DNA of 28,912 nt from an uncultured Clostridia bacterium. Its GTDB lineage: Bacteria; Bacillota; Clostridia; Christensenellales; UBA3700. Shown piece by piece: positions 9,008 to 16,139 of the stretch. The stretch's first letter is position 1. Each line of letters begins with the position of its first letter. Both the position numbers and the translations under genes were made by a program. The notes beneath the pieces were generated by a model. It searched no databases, was not told the DNA's origin, and saw only the letters and a program-made list of their open reading frames with translations. The stretch covers positions 1 to 28,912 of the forward strand of contig CAMOQV010000006.1 in assembly GCA_946623205.1 (NCBI GenBank), read 5' to 3'.

Positions 9008-9021
9008 CGAATATTTGTTTG
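9008..9021 (-). promoter_or_regulatory. Probable LexA box upstream of lexA
   Basis: On the minus strand the site reads CAAACAAATATTCG, 12 of 14 bases identical to the ideal palindrome CGAACAAATGTTCG. It lies 8 bases upstream of the lexA -35 hexamer. Position next to lexA and similarity to the two perfect boxes in mutL support the assignment; binding is inferred. Confidence 0.55.
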
Positions 9022-9077
9022 ATTTTAAATTAGTACAAATAGAACTTGACAAAGTCAAAATAGAGAAAATGTCAATA

Positions 9078-10157
9078 TTAATCTTGAGATTCTTCGTCTT
9101 TTTTACGTAGATTTACATGCGTTGTAGCTTCACGTTTGATTTGTTCGGATATTGCAGCGTAATGTCTTTTTGTTGTATTTACGTCTTTATGGCCCAAAAC
9201 TTCCGCTACAATGTAAATATCATTTGTATCCGAATAAAGATTCGTACCGAATGTAGTTCTTAGCTTGTGTGGCGTGATTTTCTTTAGCGGAGTTGTAACG
9301 CTTGCATACTTTTTAACTAAAACTTGTACATTACGTACGCTGATTCGTTGGTTTTTTAAAGAAAGGAATAATGGTGCATTTGGCGCATCTAAATCATCCT
9401 TTGGATTTTCGAATCGTTTTGATATGTAATTTTGTAGAGCTTCTTTAACTTCATCATTGAAATACAAGATGGCTTGGTTTCCACCTTTACGTGTAATTCT
9501 AAACGAATTGTGCTCAAAATCTACGTCCTGATAATTTAATCCAACAAGCTCAGAGATACGAATTCCTGTACCTAAAAATAGAGTCATAATTGCGATATCT
9601 CGTTCTTTTAAGTCATTATGAAAGGCTTTAGATCTATCTGTTAATCCAAATCCAGACTCAACATTATCCAAAAATGATGTCATTTCATCCTGTGAAAAAC
9701 GTACAATTGGCTTTTCGTGAATCTTAGGAGATTTGATTTTAGATGCAGGATCACGTGAAATACGGTCTTTATCATAACAGAATTTGAAGTATGATTTTAT
9801 AGTCGAAAGTTTTCTAGCTTTAGTTTTAATAGTATTTTTGTATTCGTTGCCATTAAATGTGTAATATGAAAGGTAATCCAAAAACATTTCGATATGCAAA
9901 GAATCAACATGTTCTAAATCATCATATCCGATGGTTTTGATATTCATACCAACAAAGTAATCGATTTCTTTAACCAAAAAATCAAAGAAGATTCTAAGAT
10001 CTAATGCATATTCAAGTCTGGTCAATGGTGATGTGTATGAATCAATACCAACAAAAAACTCATTACAAATAACTGGCAAATCTTGTTTAACCAGTTTAAG
10101 TTTATCTAGCGTATTTTGTTCACGTTGTTCGAAATATGATTTTTCCATCGAAGACAT
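9078..10157 (-). CDS. Xer-type tyrosine recombinase
   Basis: A 359-residue site-specific recombinase with a complete catalytic set: R200 (GTGIRISEL), K224 (RKGGN), H297 and R300 (PHKLRTT), H323 (LGHKDV) and the nucleophile Y333 (RHYA). The N-terminal SAM-like core-binding domain covers roughly 30-150. Length and layout, with a long insertion before the catalytic Arg (KAFHNDLKERD), recall the single-recombinase XerS of streptococci more than the ~300-residue XerC/XerD, but this is judged by eye. It may resolve chromosome dimers or act on the inverted-repeat site 310 bp upstream. No Shine-Dalgarno precedes the ATG at 10157; an extended -10 ends 7 nt before the in-frame ATG at 10148, so a leaderless 356-residue product is possible. 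No phage or integron genes flank it. Confidence 0.9.
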   Translation of the reverse strand: MSSMEKSYFEQREQNTLDKLKLVKQDLPVICNEFFVGIDSYTSPLTRLEYALDLRIFFDFLVKEIDYFVGMNIKTIGYDDLEHVDSLHIEMFLDYLSYYTFNGNEYKNTIKTKARKLSTIKSYFKFCYDKDRISRDPASKIKSPKIHEKPIVRFSQDEMTSFLDNVESGFGLTDRSKAFHNDLKERDIAIMTLFLGTGIRISELVGLNYQDVDFEHNSFRITRKGGNQAILYFNDEVKEALQNYISKRFENPKDDLDAPNAPLFLSLKNQRISVRNVQVLVKKYASVTTPLKKITPHKLRTTFGTNLYSDTNDIYIVAEVLGHKDVNTTKRHYAAISEQIKREATTHVNLRKKDEESQD

Positions 10158-10164
10158 TATACCA
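10156..10164 (-). promoter_or_regulatory. Extended -10 element of the recombinase gene
   Basis: The minus strand reads TGGTATAAT, an extended -10 match, whose last bases overlap the first ATG. Seven bases separate it from the second in-frame ATG (10148), which would place the transcript start at or next to that codon. No good -35 is seen. A GCGCAA element (10169-10181) lies immediately upstream, inside the expected promoter footprint. Confidence 0.45.
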
Positions 10165-10468
10165 TATAATCATTGCGCAAAATATATTAATTTTAAAATA
10201 TGTAAAAATATATTAGATGACCAAATGTATTCAAAAATATCAGATTTTGCAAATGAGACGAAATATTCACGAAATTGTACAAAATCGAAAAATGAAAAGA
10301 TAGGGATTTGTATTGCTAAAAATCAAATTTTACAAATGAGCGCAAATTCTAGAATACATGAAAATGGCCAAAAACTGGAATTATAGTTACAAAAATTAAA
10401 CAGCAAAAATTTGGCTAAAATTGGTTTTGATATTTATAAATCGTTTTAATTTATAAGTAAAAAGCCAT

Positions 10469-10502
10469 ATTATTGCGCAAAGGTGTAATTTTGCGCAATA
10501 AT
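10469..10502. repeat. Perfect 13-8-13 bp inverted repeat, putative recombinase site
   Basis: ATTATTGCGCAAA (10469-10481) and its exact reverse complement TTTGCGCAATAAT (10490-10502) flank the asymmetric 8-base spacer GGTGTAAT. Two inverted arms of about 11-13 bp around a 6-8 bp asymmetric core is the layout of sites used by tyrosine recombinases such as dif or loxP, and a complete tyrosine recombinase gene starts 310 bp away. A nearly identical arm (12 of 13) lies at 10169-10181, beside the recombinase start. Each arm contains the palindrome TTGCGCAA, so paired repressor operators are the main alternative. Confidence 0.5.
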
Positions 10503-10717
10503 CAATGTGTGCCGATGTTCGCAGAAATTTCATACACTATTTCGGGAAAAGTGCCATAAAAAGACAAATCTTGAGCTTCTAAGTTAGGTTAATTGTTAAT
10601 ATACTCATTTTATGGATTATTTAGTGAAAGAATGTTCACTTTTCCCTATCTTTCGAACATTTGGTTACTTTTAAATATTCCCTATTTTGAAATTAAACTT
10701 ATAAATTTCGGTATTTA

Positions 10718-10746
10718 TTGAAATTTCGCGCGCAATATAGTATTAT
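10718..10746 (+). promoter_or_regulatory. Promoter of the PadR-type gene
   Basis: TTGAAA (10718-10723) and TATTAT (10741-10746) are separated by exactly 17 bases, giving a transcript start near 10753 and a leader of about 17 nt with AAGGAG (10758-10763). The spacer contains CGCGCGCAATA, related to the GCGCAA elements elsewhere in the intergenic region. AAATTTCG occurs twice 18 bases apart (10703 and 10721). Confidence 0.6.
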
Positions 10747-10769
10747 ATTTATAGTTGAAGGAGTAAAAC

Positions 10770-12098
10770 TTGGATAATTCATCAGTAAATATTGATTTAA
10801 TCAGAGATCACGTTGATACTATTATCTTATCTACACTAGCTAATGGTGATAGATATGGTTTAGATATCCTAACTGAAATCAAAGAAAAGTCTAAAGGTTT
10901 ATATGAATTAAAACAACCTACCCTATATTCATGCTTAAAGCGTCTTGAAAAATTAGGATATGTTACTTCTTACAAGGGCGATACTTCAAATGGTGCTCAA
11001 AGAGTTTACTATTCTCTACTTGATGATGGTAGAAAATTCTTAGAAAACGATCAATATCAATGGGAATATTCAAGAACAATTATTAATGGATTATTATCTG
11101 ACAAGGATTTTGATCCACAAGCTACTCCACCATTCCAAGCATCAGATTTGCGTCCAAGAACAAAAAGACAACCTCGTTCTGAGCCTTCAGCTGCAGAATC
11201 AGCTTCTGTTTATGATAATCAAATTGTTGTAAACAGCTCTTCTGTTGAAGATGAAGATGATGCACCTGGACAAATGGCTTTCAATTTAGACGAACCAACA
11301 AATGGACAAGAAAAACAAGTTGTAGTTGAAGAGGTTCCTGCGGATTATAAGCAAACAATTAAGATAGTAAATCCAGATTTAAAGACAGTTATTGTTAACA
11401 AAGATAGCGTAATTTACGAACAAGACGTAGATTATGTGGGAGTTTTGGGAGATATTTTCAATGGTCCAAATGCAAAACCTCAACAAAAAGAAAGTTATGC
11501 AGCATACTATTCTCAATTCCAAAGCCCATATGGTAATGAATATCAAGTAAATGATGCTGAATACGCATCTCAATACTCTCTTGAAGCTGTTAGCGCTAAA
11601 TTTGCCGCTCAAGGCTTTACGATCAAACCTTATTACAAGAAAAACACTACAGAATTCTATGTAAACAAGTATATTTATATCAATAAGATACTTATGGTTA
11701 CATCTTTGTATTCATATTTAGTATTTGCATTGATATTAACAATATTGCATTTATCTACAATGTCAGTGTTTGGTACTCCAGTAATGAGTTATTTAATTCC
11801 ACTTCTTACTGCTTTAGCAGTACCTGCAGCATTAGGAATTAATTATATTATTGATCCAAACAAGAAAGTTGTTGCTTCGTTCGATTTAAAAAAGACATTA
11901 TCGACGACATCGATATTCCTAGTAAATGCATTTTTATTAATAATATTAATCGGATTTGTTGGATTTAAAGCTAACTTTGTAGATTTATCTACAATTGTAC
12001 AACCAATTGTTTTCCCTACAATTATGATTCTAACAATTCCAATATCAATAATTATTTATTCTGCACTATACAGTTCGACTCATTATCACGTTAACTAG
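10770..12098 (+). CDS. PadR-family transcriptional regulator with C-terminal membrane domain
   Basis: The first ~110 residues are a PadR winged helix: TIILSTLANGDRYGLDIL, LKQPTLYSCLKRLEKLGYV and RVYYSLLDDGRKFLE are typical. Residues about 110-300 are a variable acidic, Gln/Ser/Asn-rich linker. From about 305 to 438 there are roughly four hydrophobic segments (starting KILMVTSLYSYLVFALIL and ending PTIMILTIPISIIIYSALY), so the DNA-binding domain is probably tethered to the inner face of the membrane. Most PadR proteins are soluble and about 100-180 residues. Start is TTG with AAGGAG 6 nt upstream; no better ATG is available without losing the PadR domain. The neighbour downstream is a membrane protein with a PadR-type operator in its leader, suggesting it is a target. 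The signal sensed is unknown. Confidence 0.85.
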   Translation: MDNSSVNIDLIRDHVDTIILSTLANGDRYGLDILTEIKEKSKGLYELKQPTLYSCLKRLEKLGYVTSYKGDTSNGAQRVYYSLLDDGRKFLENDQYQWEYSRTIINGLLSDKDFDPQATPPFQASDLRPRTKRQPRSEPSAAESASVYDNQIVVNSSSVEDEDDAPGQMAFNLDEPTNGQEKQVVVEEVPADYKQTIKIVNPDLKTVIVNKDSVIYEQDVDYVGVLGDIFNGPNAKPQQKESYAAYYSQFQSPYGNEYQVNDAEYASQYSLEAVSAKFAAQGFTIKPYYKKNTTEFYVNKYIYINKILMVTSLYSYLVFALILTILHLSTMSVFGTPVMSYLIPLLTALAVPAALGINYIIDPNKKVVASFDLKKTLSTTSIFLVNAFLLIILIGFVGFKANFVDLSTIVQPIVFPTIMILTIPISIIIYSALYSSTHYHVN

Positions 12099-12133
12099 TA
12101 TTGACTATTTTAAATATTTAAAGTAACCTTTAA

Positions 12134-12149
12134 ATGTAATATATTACAT
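12134..12149. promoter_or_regulatory. Palindrome matching a PadR operator (ATGT-N8-ACAT)
   Basis: ATGTAATATATTACAT is a perfect 16-bp palindrome in the 68-bp gap between the PadR gene and the DUF308 gene. It has exactly the ATGT-N8-ACAT form described for PadR-family operators. It ends where the ribosome site GGAGG (12150-12154) begins, so a bound regulator would block transcription or elongation of the downstream gene. A possible -10 (TAATAT, 12138-12143) lies within it. Confidence 0.55.
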
Positions 12150-12166
12150 GGAGGTTCTATTTTTTT

Positions 12167-12706
12167 ATGGCTAAAGCATCAACACAACTTAAGAAACCAT
12201 ATGTTACAGAATTAATCGCTATTGCGTTATTAATCGTATTCGGTATAATTTTCATCACCGCAGATTATATGGCAGATGACGTATTAAGCTGGATATTTGG
12301 TAGTATCTTAATTTTGTATGCAATTCTACTTCTAGCTCAATCTTATGCTGAGACTAGATCTCTAACATCAGTAACAGGTATTTTATCTGCATTTATCGGA
12401 GCATTTGGTGTTCTATTTATCGTAAGAAACTTGGCTTCAATAATATTTGCATATATTCCATATATGATGATATTCATTGGCGCATACTTAATTATTGATT
12501 CAATTATTTTAATTACATCAAGAAGAAAGAACGATTATACAATGTTCTCTATAGAATTAGTTATTGGTATCGCTTCTCTAGTACTTGGAATTTGTTTAAT
12601 ATTTGTAGATGATTTCCACAAATATACATCTTTAATTTTCGGTATTATTTTATTAGCTATCGGCGCATATAACTTAATCATGTTTATGTTTAGTCGTAGA
12701 AAATAA
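12167..12706 (+). CDS. DUF308/HdeD-like multi-pass membrane protein
   Basis: The 179-residue protein is almost entirely hydrophobic, with about six transmembrane segments (from ELIAIALLIVFGIIFITADY to IFGIILLAIGAYNLIMFMF) and short basic ends (MAKASTQLKK, SRRK). The repeated glycine-rich helices (IFGSILILYAILLL, IGIASLVLGICLIF, IFGIILLAIGAYNLI) suit the DUF308/HdeD-like family, whose function in Bacillota is not known. GGAGG lies 12 nt before the ATG. It follows the membrane-bound PadR gene and probably forms a regulator-target pair with it. A bidirectional terminator follows. The family call is by overall pattern rather than by a diagnostic motif. Confidence 0.75.
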   Translation: MAKASTQLKKPYVTELIAIALLIVFGIIFITADYMADDVLSWIFGSILILYAILLLAQSYAETRSLTSVTGILSAFIGAFGVLFIVRNLASIIFAYIPYMMIFIGAYLIIDSIILITSRRKNDYTMFSIELVIGIASLVLGICLIFVDDFHKYTSLIFGIILLAIGAYNLIMFMFSRRK

Positions 12707-12725
12707 TAAATCGTTATTGAATATG

Positions 12726-12757
12726 AAAAAAGTAGACACGAAAATGTCTACTTTTTT
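12726..12757. terminator. Bidirectional hairpin terminator
   Basis: AAAAAAGTAGACA (12726-12738) pairs with TGTCTACTTTTTT (12745-12757) around a 6-base loop. The T-run on the right serves the DUF308 gene and the A-run on the left becomes a T-run for the convergent Na/Pi transporter gene. Confidence 0.9.
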
Positions 12758-12776
12758 GTATCAAATTGTTATGTTT

Positions 12777-14480
12777 TTACCTAGAAACGTAGTTTAACAT
12801 AGATTTTGTAACGTTCATAGAGTGGTCTCCGATACGTTCCAAATTACCTATCATTGAAATAAATACACTACCTGCTTCTGCATTACATAAACCTTGGTTT
12901 AATCTAACGATATGGTTTTCAGACAATTTGTTATAATATGTATCAACCAAGTCTTCGTAAGCTTCGATTTCATCATAATCCTTTAGAGTCTTATGTTCAA
13001 AAGCAGCCTTAACTGATGCAATTTCTTGATATACAGCATTTGTCATATCTGTTAATTCAGTTTTACAATCTTCAGAAAAATCTACATTTGCTTTAATCAA
13101 TTCTTCTGCGTATTCTACGATATTTTCAGCATAGTCACCAATACGTTCAATATCTGAAACATTGTGGTAATATGCGGCGATTTCTTGCTCGTTTTCGTAC
13201 GTAATATCCAAGTTTGAAACTTCTACTAGGAACTTTGTAATTTCTTTATTAACAAAGTTAATATGAGTTTCTCTATCTGCAAATTCTTCTTTCTTAGACA
13301 AATCTTTTGTCATAGCAGCATTTACAGCTAATTCAAGATTTGTTTCAGCATCATCTAACATAGCTGAGATTTCTTTTCTAAGCATTGCCATAGCAATTGA
13401 TGGTGTTGACAACAAACGGTTATCAATATATTTGAATTTGTAGATAAGATCTTGTGGATTTACCTTTTGGTTCTTTGATTCTGGAACAATTAGCGATGCT
13501 AGTTGTGTAAATTGCTTCATAACTGGAACTAACAATATAGTAGTAGTTACGTTGAATAGTGTATGGAATAAAGCTATTTGCATTGAAATAATTGTACCTT
13601 CATCTGAACCAATTCTGATAGATTGAATAAATTGAAGGATATATTTACCTGCAAACGCAAGCACAATTCCGAATATAATTGTACCAATTACGTTAAACAA
13701 CAAGTGAACAACTGATGCTCTTTTTGCGTTAACAGAAGCTCCGACTGAAGATACAAGCGCTGTCAAACATGTACCAACGTTCATACCTAAAGTAATGTAC
13801 AAAGCTGGTTCTAAATCCATAGCTCCTGCAGAACACAAGCCTACTAAGATAGCTGTTGTACCCGCAGATGATTGAACAACAATTGTCAATATAGCACCAA
13901 ATACCATTAAGATAATTGGAGCTCCTGGTAAAGAAGCTAATTTAATAATCCATGTTTTAATTAATAATTCGCCATCAGCTGTAGTGATTGCAGTAACTCC
14001 GCTCATCGCATTACTCATAACATACAAACCTATGAATAATAGACCTACACCTGTAAATATTGTGCCAATATTTTTAACCTTCTTATTTTTAGTCATTTGC
14101 ATGAATACACCTGCACCTGCTAAAGCTGAGAAGAATGCTGCAACTGGAATTTTTTGTAAAGCGATTAAATATGCTGTGATTGTTGTACCGATGTTAGCAC
14201 CCATTATTATGGCTGTAGCTTGAATAAGTGTCATAACACCTGTATTTACAAAACCTACGACCATGACGGTGGTTGCTGTTGATGATTGTGTTAAAACCGT
14301 AGTAACAGCACCGGTAGCAATACCTAAAAATCTATTATCGCTTATTTTTGTAAATAAAACTTTTAACTTATCTCCGGCTAATGTTTCTAAGTTTTCACCC
14401 ATGATTTTTAAGCCGATCAAGAAAGTTCCTAAACCTGCTATTAGCATTAAGAATGCTTTTAGTATATCTAAAGCGTCCAT
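12777..14480 (-). CDS. Na+/phosphate cotransporter, NptA/PhoU type
   Basis: A 567-residue protein with two Na/Pi-cotransporter repeats, each with the QSS signature: TQSSTATT (Q65-S66-S67) and VQSSAGTT (near 203). Hydrophobic segments fill about residues 5-330. The C-terminal 200 residues form a helical PhoU-like domain (about 350-560, with two repeats that include ISDIERIGDYAENI and IGNLERIGDHSMNV). It should import phosphate with sodium at the cytoplasmic membrane, the PhoU part probably regulating it. Start ATG has AGGAG (minus strand) 4-5 nt upstream. It is a single-gene unit, diverging from the SGNH hydrolase and facing a terminator. No Pho-box could be identified. Confidence 0.93.
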   Translation of the reverse strand: MDALDILKAFLMLIAGLGTFLIGLKIMGENLETLAGDKLKVLFTKISDNRFLGIATGAVTTVLTQSSTATTVMVVGFVNTGVMTLIQATAIIMGANIGTTITAYLIALQKIPVAAFFSALAGAGVFMQMTKNKKVKNIGTIFTGVGLLFIGLYVMSNAMSGVTAITTADGELLIKTWIIKLASLPGAPIILMVFGAILTIVVQSSAGTTAILVGLCSAGAMDLEPALYITLGMNVGTCLTALVSSVGASVNAKRASVVHLLFNVIGTIIFGIVLAFAGKYILQFIQSIRIGSDEGTIISMQIALFHTLFNVTTTILLVPVMKQFTQLASLIVPESKNQKVNPQDLIYKFKYIDNRLLSTPSIAMAMLRKEISAMLDDAETNLELAVNAAMTKDLSKKEEFADRETHINFVNKEITKFLVEVSNLDITYENEQEIAAYYHNVSDIERIGDYAENIVEYAEELIKANVDFSEDCKTELTDMTNAVYQEIASVKAAFEHKTLKDYDEIEAYEDLVDTYYNKLSENHIVRLNQGLCNAEAGSVFISMIGNLERIGDHSMNVTKSMLNYVSR

Positions 14481-14603
14481 TTAAACTCCTCTTATATTTT
14501 TTAAATATAATCGATCAAGATATATTTTATAGGTTATTACAATATAAAGCAAACAAAATGGAGTAATTATATTTTCTCTATTTATATTGTTTATTATTTT
14601 ATA

Positions 14604-14609
14604 TATAAT
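14604..14609 (+). promoter_or_regulatory. -10 element just before the SGNH hydrolase start
   Basis: TATAAT lies 6 bases before the ATG at 14616, and there is no Shine-Dalgarno. If used, transcription would begin at the start codon and the mRNA would be leaderless. The -35 region is only weakly conserved (TTTATA at 14581). Confidence 0.4.
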
Positions 14610-14615
14610 AAAGCC

Positions 14616-15215
14616 ATGAAAATATTGTGTTATGGTGATTCAAATACTTGGGGATATAATCCAGAAAAGTTACATATAAGATATTCAAAATCTTGTAGAT
14701 ATCCTATGGTTTTACAAAAATTATTAGGTAAAGAACATGTCGTTATAGAAGAAGGTTTGTGCTCTAGAACTATAGCAAACGATGATCCATTTCATTTAAG
14801 TAATGCATATAACGGTTCAAAACATTTTGAAAATTGTTTTAAATCTAACTTACCTTTAGATGCAGTAGTTTTGTTTTTAGGTTCAAATGACATGAAAGAT
14901 TACTTCAATTTTGATTCATATGCTGCAGCTAAAGCATTAGACGAGCTTTATATCGCCAAAATCCGACAAATCTCCCCTGATTCCAAGATAATTATCGTAA
15001 TTCCAAAAGAAATTAAATCTACGACCTTTGCAGGCTTTAAAAACGCAAAAGAAAAATCAAAAGATTTTGAAAAAGCATATGAGAATATCGCAAATAAGTA
15101 TAATTTAGACTATATATCTAATGATAATATCGAAATAGGAAGCGATGGGCTTCATCTTTCGAAAAAAGCCCACCGAAATTTAGCATATAAATTGTATGAA
15201 ATTCTAAAAAATTAA
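14616..15215 (+). CDS. SGNH/GDSL-family hydrolase
   Basis: The 199 residues carry the SGNH blocks: block I CYGDSNTWGY with nucleophile S9, the GSND motif (G89-S90-N91-D92) and the C-terminal D177-G-L-H180. A Gly in block II is not obvious but the fold is otherwise complete. Members are esterases, lipases or carbohydrate deacetylases; sequence alone does not fix the substrate. No signal peptide is present, so it is cytoplasmic. There is no ribosome site; the ATG follows a TATAAT by 6 nt. The stop overlaps the stop of the convergent alpha/beta hydrolase by four bases, so the two transcripts must overlap at their 3' ends. Confidence 0.88.
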   Translation: MKILCYGDSNTWGYNPEKLHIRYSKSCRYPMVLQKLLGKEHVVIEEGLCSRTIANDDPFHLSNAYNGSKHFENCFKSNLPLDAVVLFLGSNDMKDYFNFDSYAAAKALDELYIAKIRQISPDSKIIIVIPKEIKSTTFAGFKNAKEKSKDFEKAYENIANKYNLDYISNDNIEIGSDGLHLSKKAHRNLAYKLYEILKN

Positions 15216-16129
15216 TTTGTATATTTTTTCAAGAAATTAAATATCGTATTAAAGTACATATCTTTTCCTTGAACATATGCGCCAACATGTCCAGCTTCTG
15301 GAACATATAAAATCTCTTTTTCAGATACACAAGCATCATATAATTCTTGGCATTGTGCTTTTGGAATGAATCTATCGGCTTCCCCATGTATAAATAAGAT
15401 AGGAAGCTTTGCTTCTTTTACAGATTTTAAAGGAGATTTAGATTTAAAATCACATCCTGCATATCTCTTGAAATACATTTCCGTAAATTGCATTACTGGA
15501 AATACTGGTAATCCCATTAGGTATCCAGCAAGATATTTAAATTCAGTAACCATTGTAGAATATGAACAATCTGAAACGATTGCTTTAACATTAGTTGGTA
15601 AATCTTGATTTGCAAGCATAAGAACTGTTGCCCCACCTAAAGATGAACCTTGTAAAGTAATTTCTCCTTTTGGGAAAATCTTATTGATTTCTGCAATCCA
15701 TAATTTAATATCATCAGATTCTTTTACACCAAATGTGCAATATACACCTTCTGAATCGCCGCATGCTCTATTGTCTGGCATAAAGATATTATATCCAGCA
15801 TCTATATATTTAAATCCTGTATAACAATATTCTCTAGTACCATATGAATTGTATCCATGAACTAAAATAGCTGTTTTTTGAGAAGGTTTTGGATTCTTAT
15901 ATAATCTACCAACAAGTTTTATCCCATCTTCTGTTGTAATTGTTAGAATTTCAAAAGGTAGATTAGTAAATTTCTCTTGAGTTTCAATCTTAGTAGCAAC
16001 ATAATCATCAAAATGAGGTCCCATTAGCTTATCTCTATTTGGATTATCCAAATCATTGTCATGATCATGATTTGCGTTAGGATTTCTCTTAAACATTGTC
16101 ATAAATACTTTTCTACTTATTAAACACAT
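15212..16129 (-). CDS. Alpha/beta hydrolase family protein
   Basis: The 305-residue protein has an alpha/beta hydrolase core: oxyanion-hole region ILVHGYNS (about 88-95), nucleophile elbow GSSLGG with S163, acid D252 (HGEADRF) and H281 (EAGHVGAY). Residues about 1-50 are an extra polar segment rich in Asn, Asp and His (NANHDHDND), with a few hydrophobic residues at the very start but no clear signal peptide. It resembles the YqkD/BAAT-type serine aminopeptidase-like S33 group; substrate is unknown. The ATG has AAGGGG 6 nt upstream, and this ribosome site overlaps the rnhA stop region, so translation follows rnhA in an operon proC-rnhA-hydrolase. Its stop overlaps the SGNH hydrolase stop. Confidence 0.9.
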   Translation of the reverse strand: MCLISRKVFMTMFKRNPNANHDHDNDLDNPNRDKLMGPHFDDYVATKIETQEKFTNLPFEILTITTEDGIKLVGRLYKNPKPSQKTAILVHGYNSYGTREYCYTGFKYIDAGYNIFMPDNRACGDSEGVYCTFGVKESDDIKLWIAEINKIFPKGEITLQGSSLGGATVLMLANQDLPTNVKAIVSDCSYSTMVTEFKYLAGYLMGLPVFPVMQFTEMYFKRYAGCDFKSKSPLKSVKEAKLPILFIHGEADRFIPKAQCQELYDACVSEKEILYVPEAGHVGAYVQGKDMYFNTIFNFLKKYTN

Positions 16130-16139
16130 AATTATCCCC

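Larger units (their letters stand above)
10158..10769. other. 612-bp non-coding region between divergent recombinase and PadR genes
   Basis: No credible gene is seen on either strand: open frames are short and lack ribosome sites. The stretch is AT-rich but holds several GC-rich GCGCAA words, at 10175-10180, 10340-10345, 10475-10480 and 10493-10498, with a related GCGCAATA at 10730-10737. It also carries the 13-8-13 inverted repeat (10469-10502), a 6-bp inverted repeat AGTGAA/TTCACT (10623-10640), and AAGATAGGGA near 10298 repeated in inverse orientation near 10643. Promoters of the two flanking genes lie at its ends. It could be a recombination locus or a shared control region. Confidence 0.6.

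Noticed and set aside
9046..9058. TTGAC-AAA-GTCAA inverted repeat downstream of the recombinase gene
   Set aside because: The stem is only 5 bp and lacks a following T-run on either strand, so it is neither a convincing terminator nor a clear operator.
10033..10386. Plus-strand 117-codon open frame running out of the recombinase antisense into the intergenic region
   Set aside because: Its first half is antisense to a strongly supported recombinase, there is no ribosome site, and its residue makeup is unlike a protein.
10655..10667. CGAACATTTGGTT upstream of the PadR promoter as a LexA box
   Set aside because: An extra G breaks the GAAC-N4-GTTC spacing.
15146..15172. TGGGCTT...AAGCCCA hairpin near the end of the SGNH gene as a terminator for the convergent hydrolase
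   Set aside because: It encodes the conserved catalytic D/H region and has no T-run after the stem on either strand.
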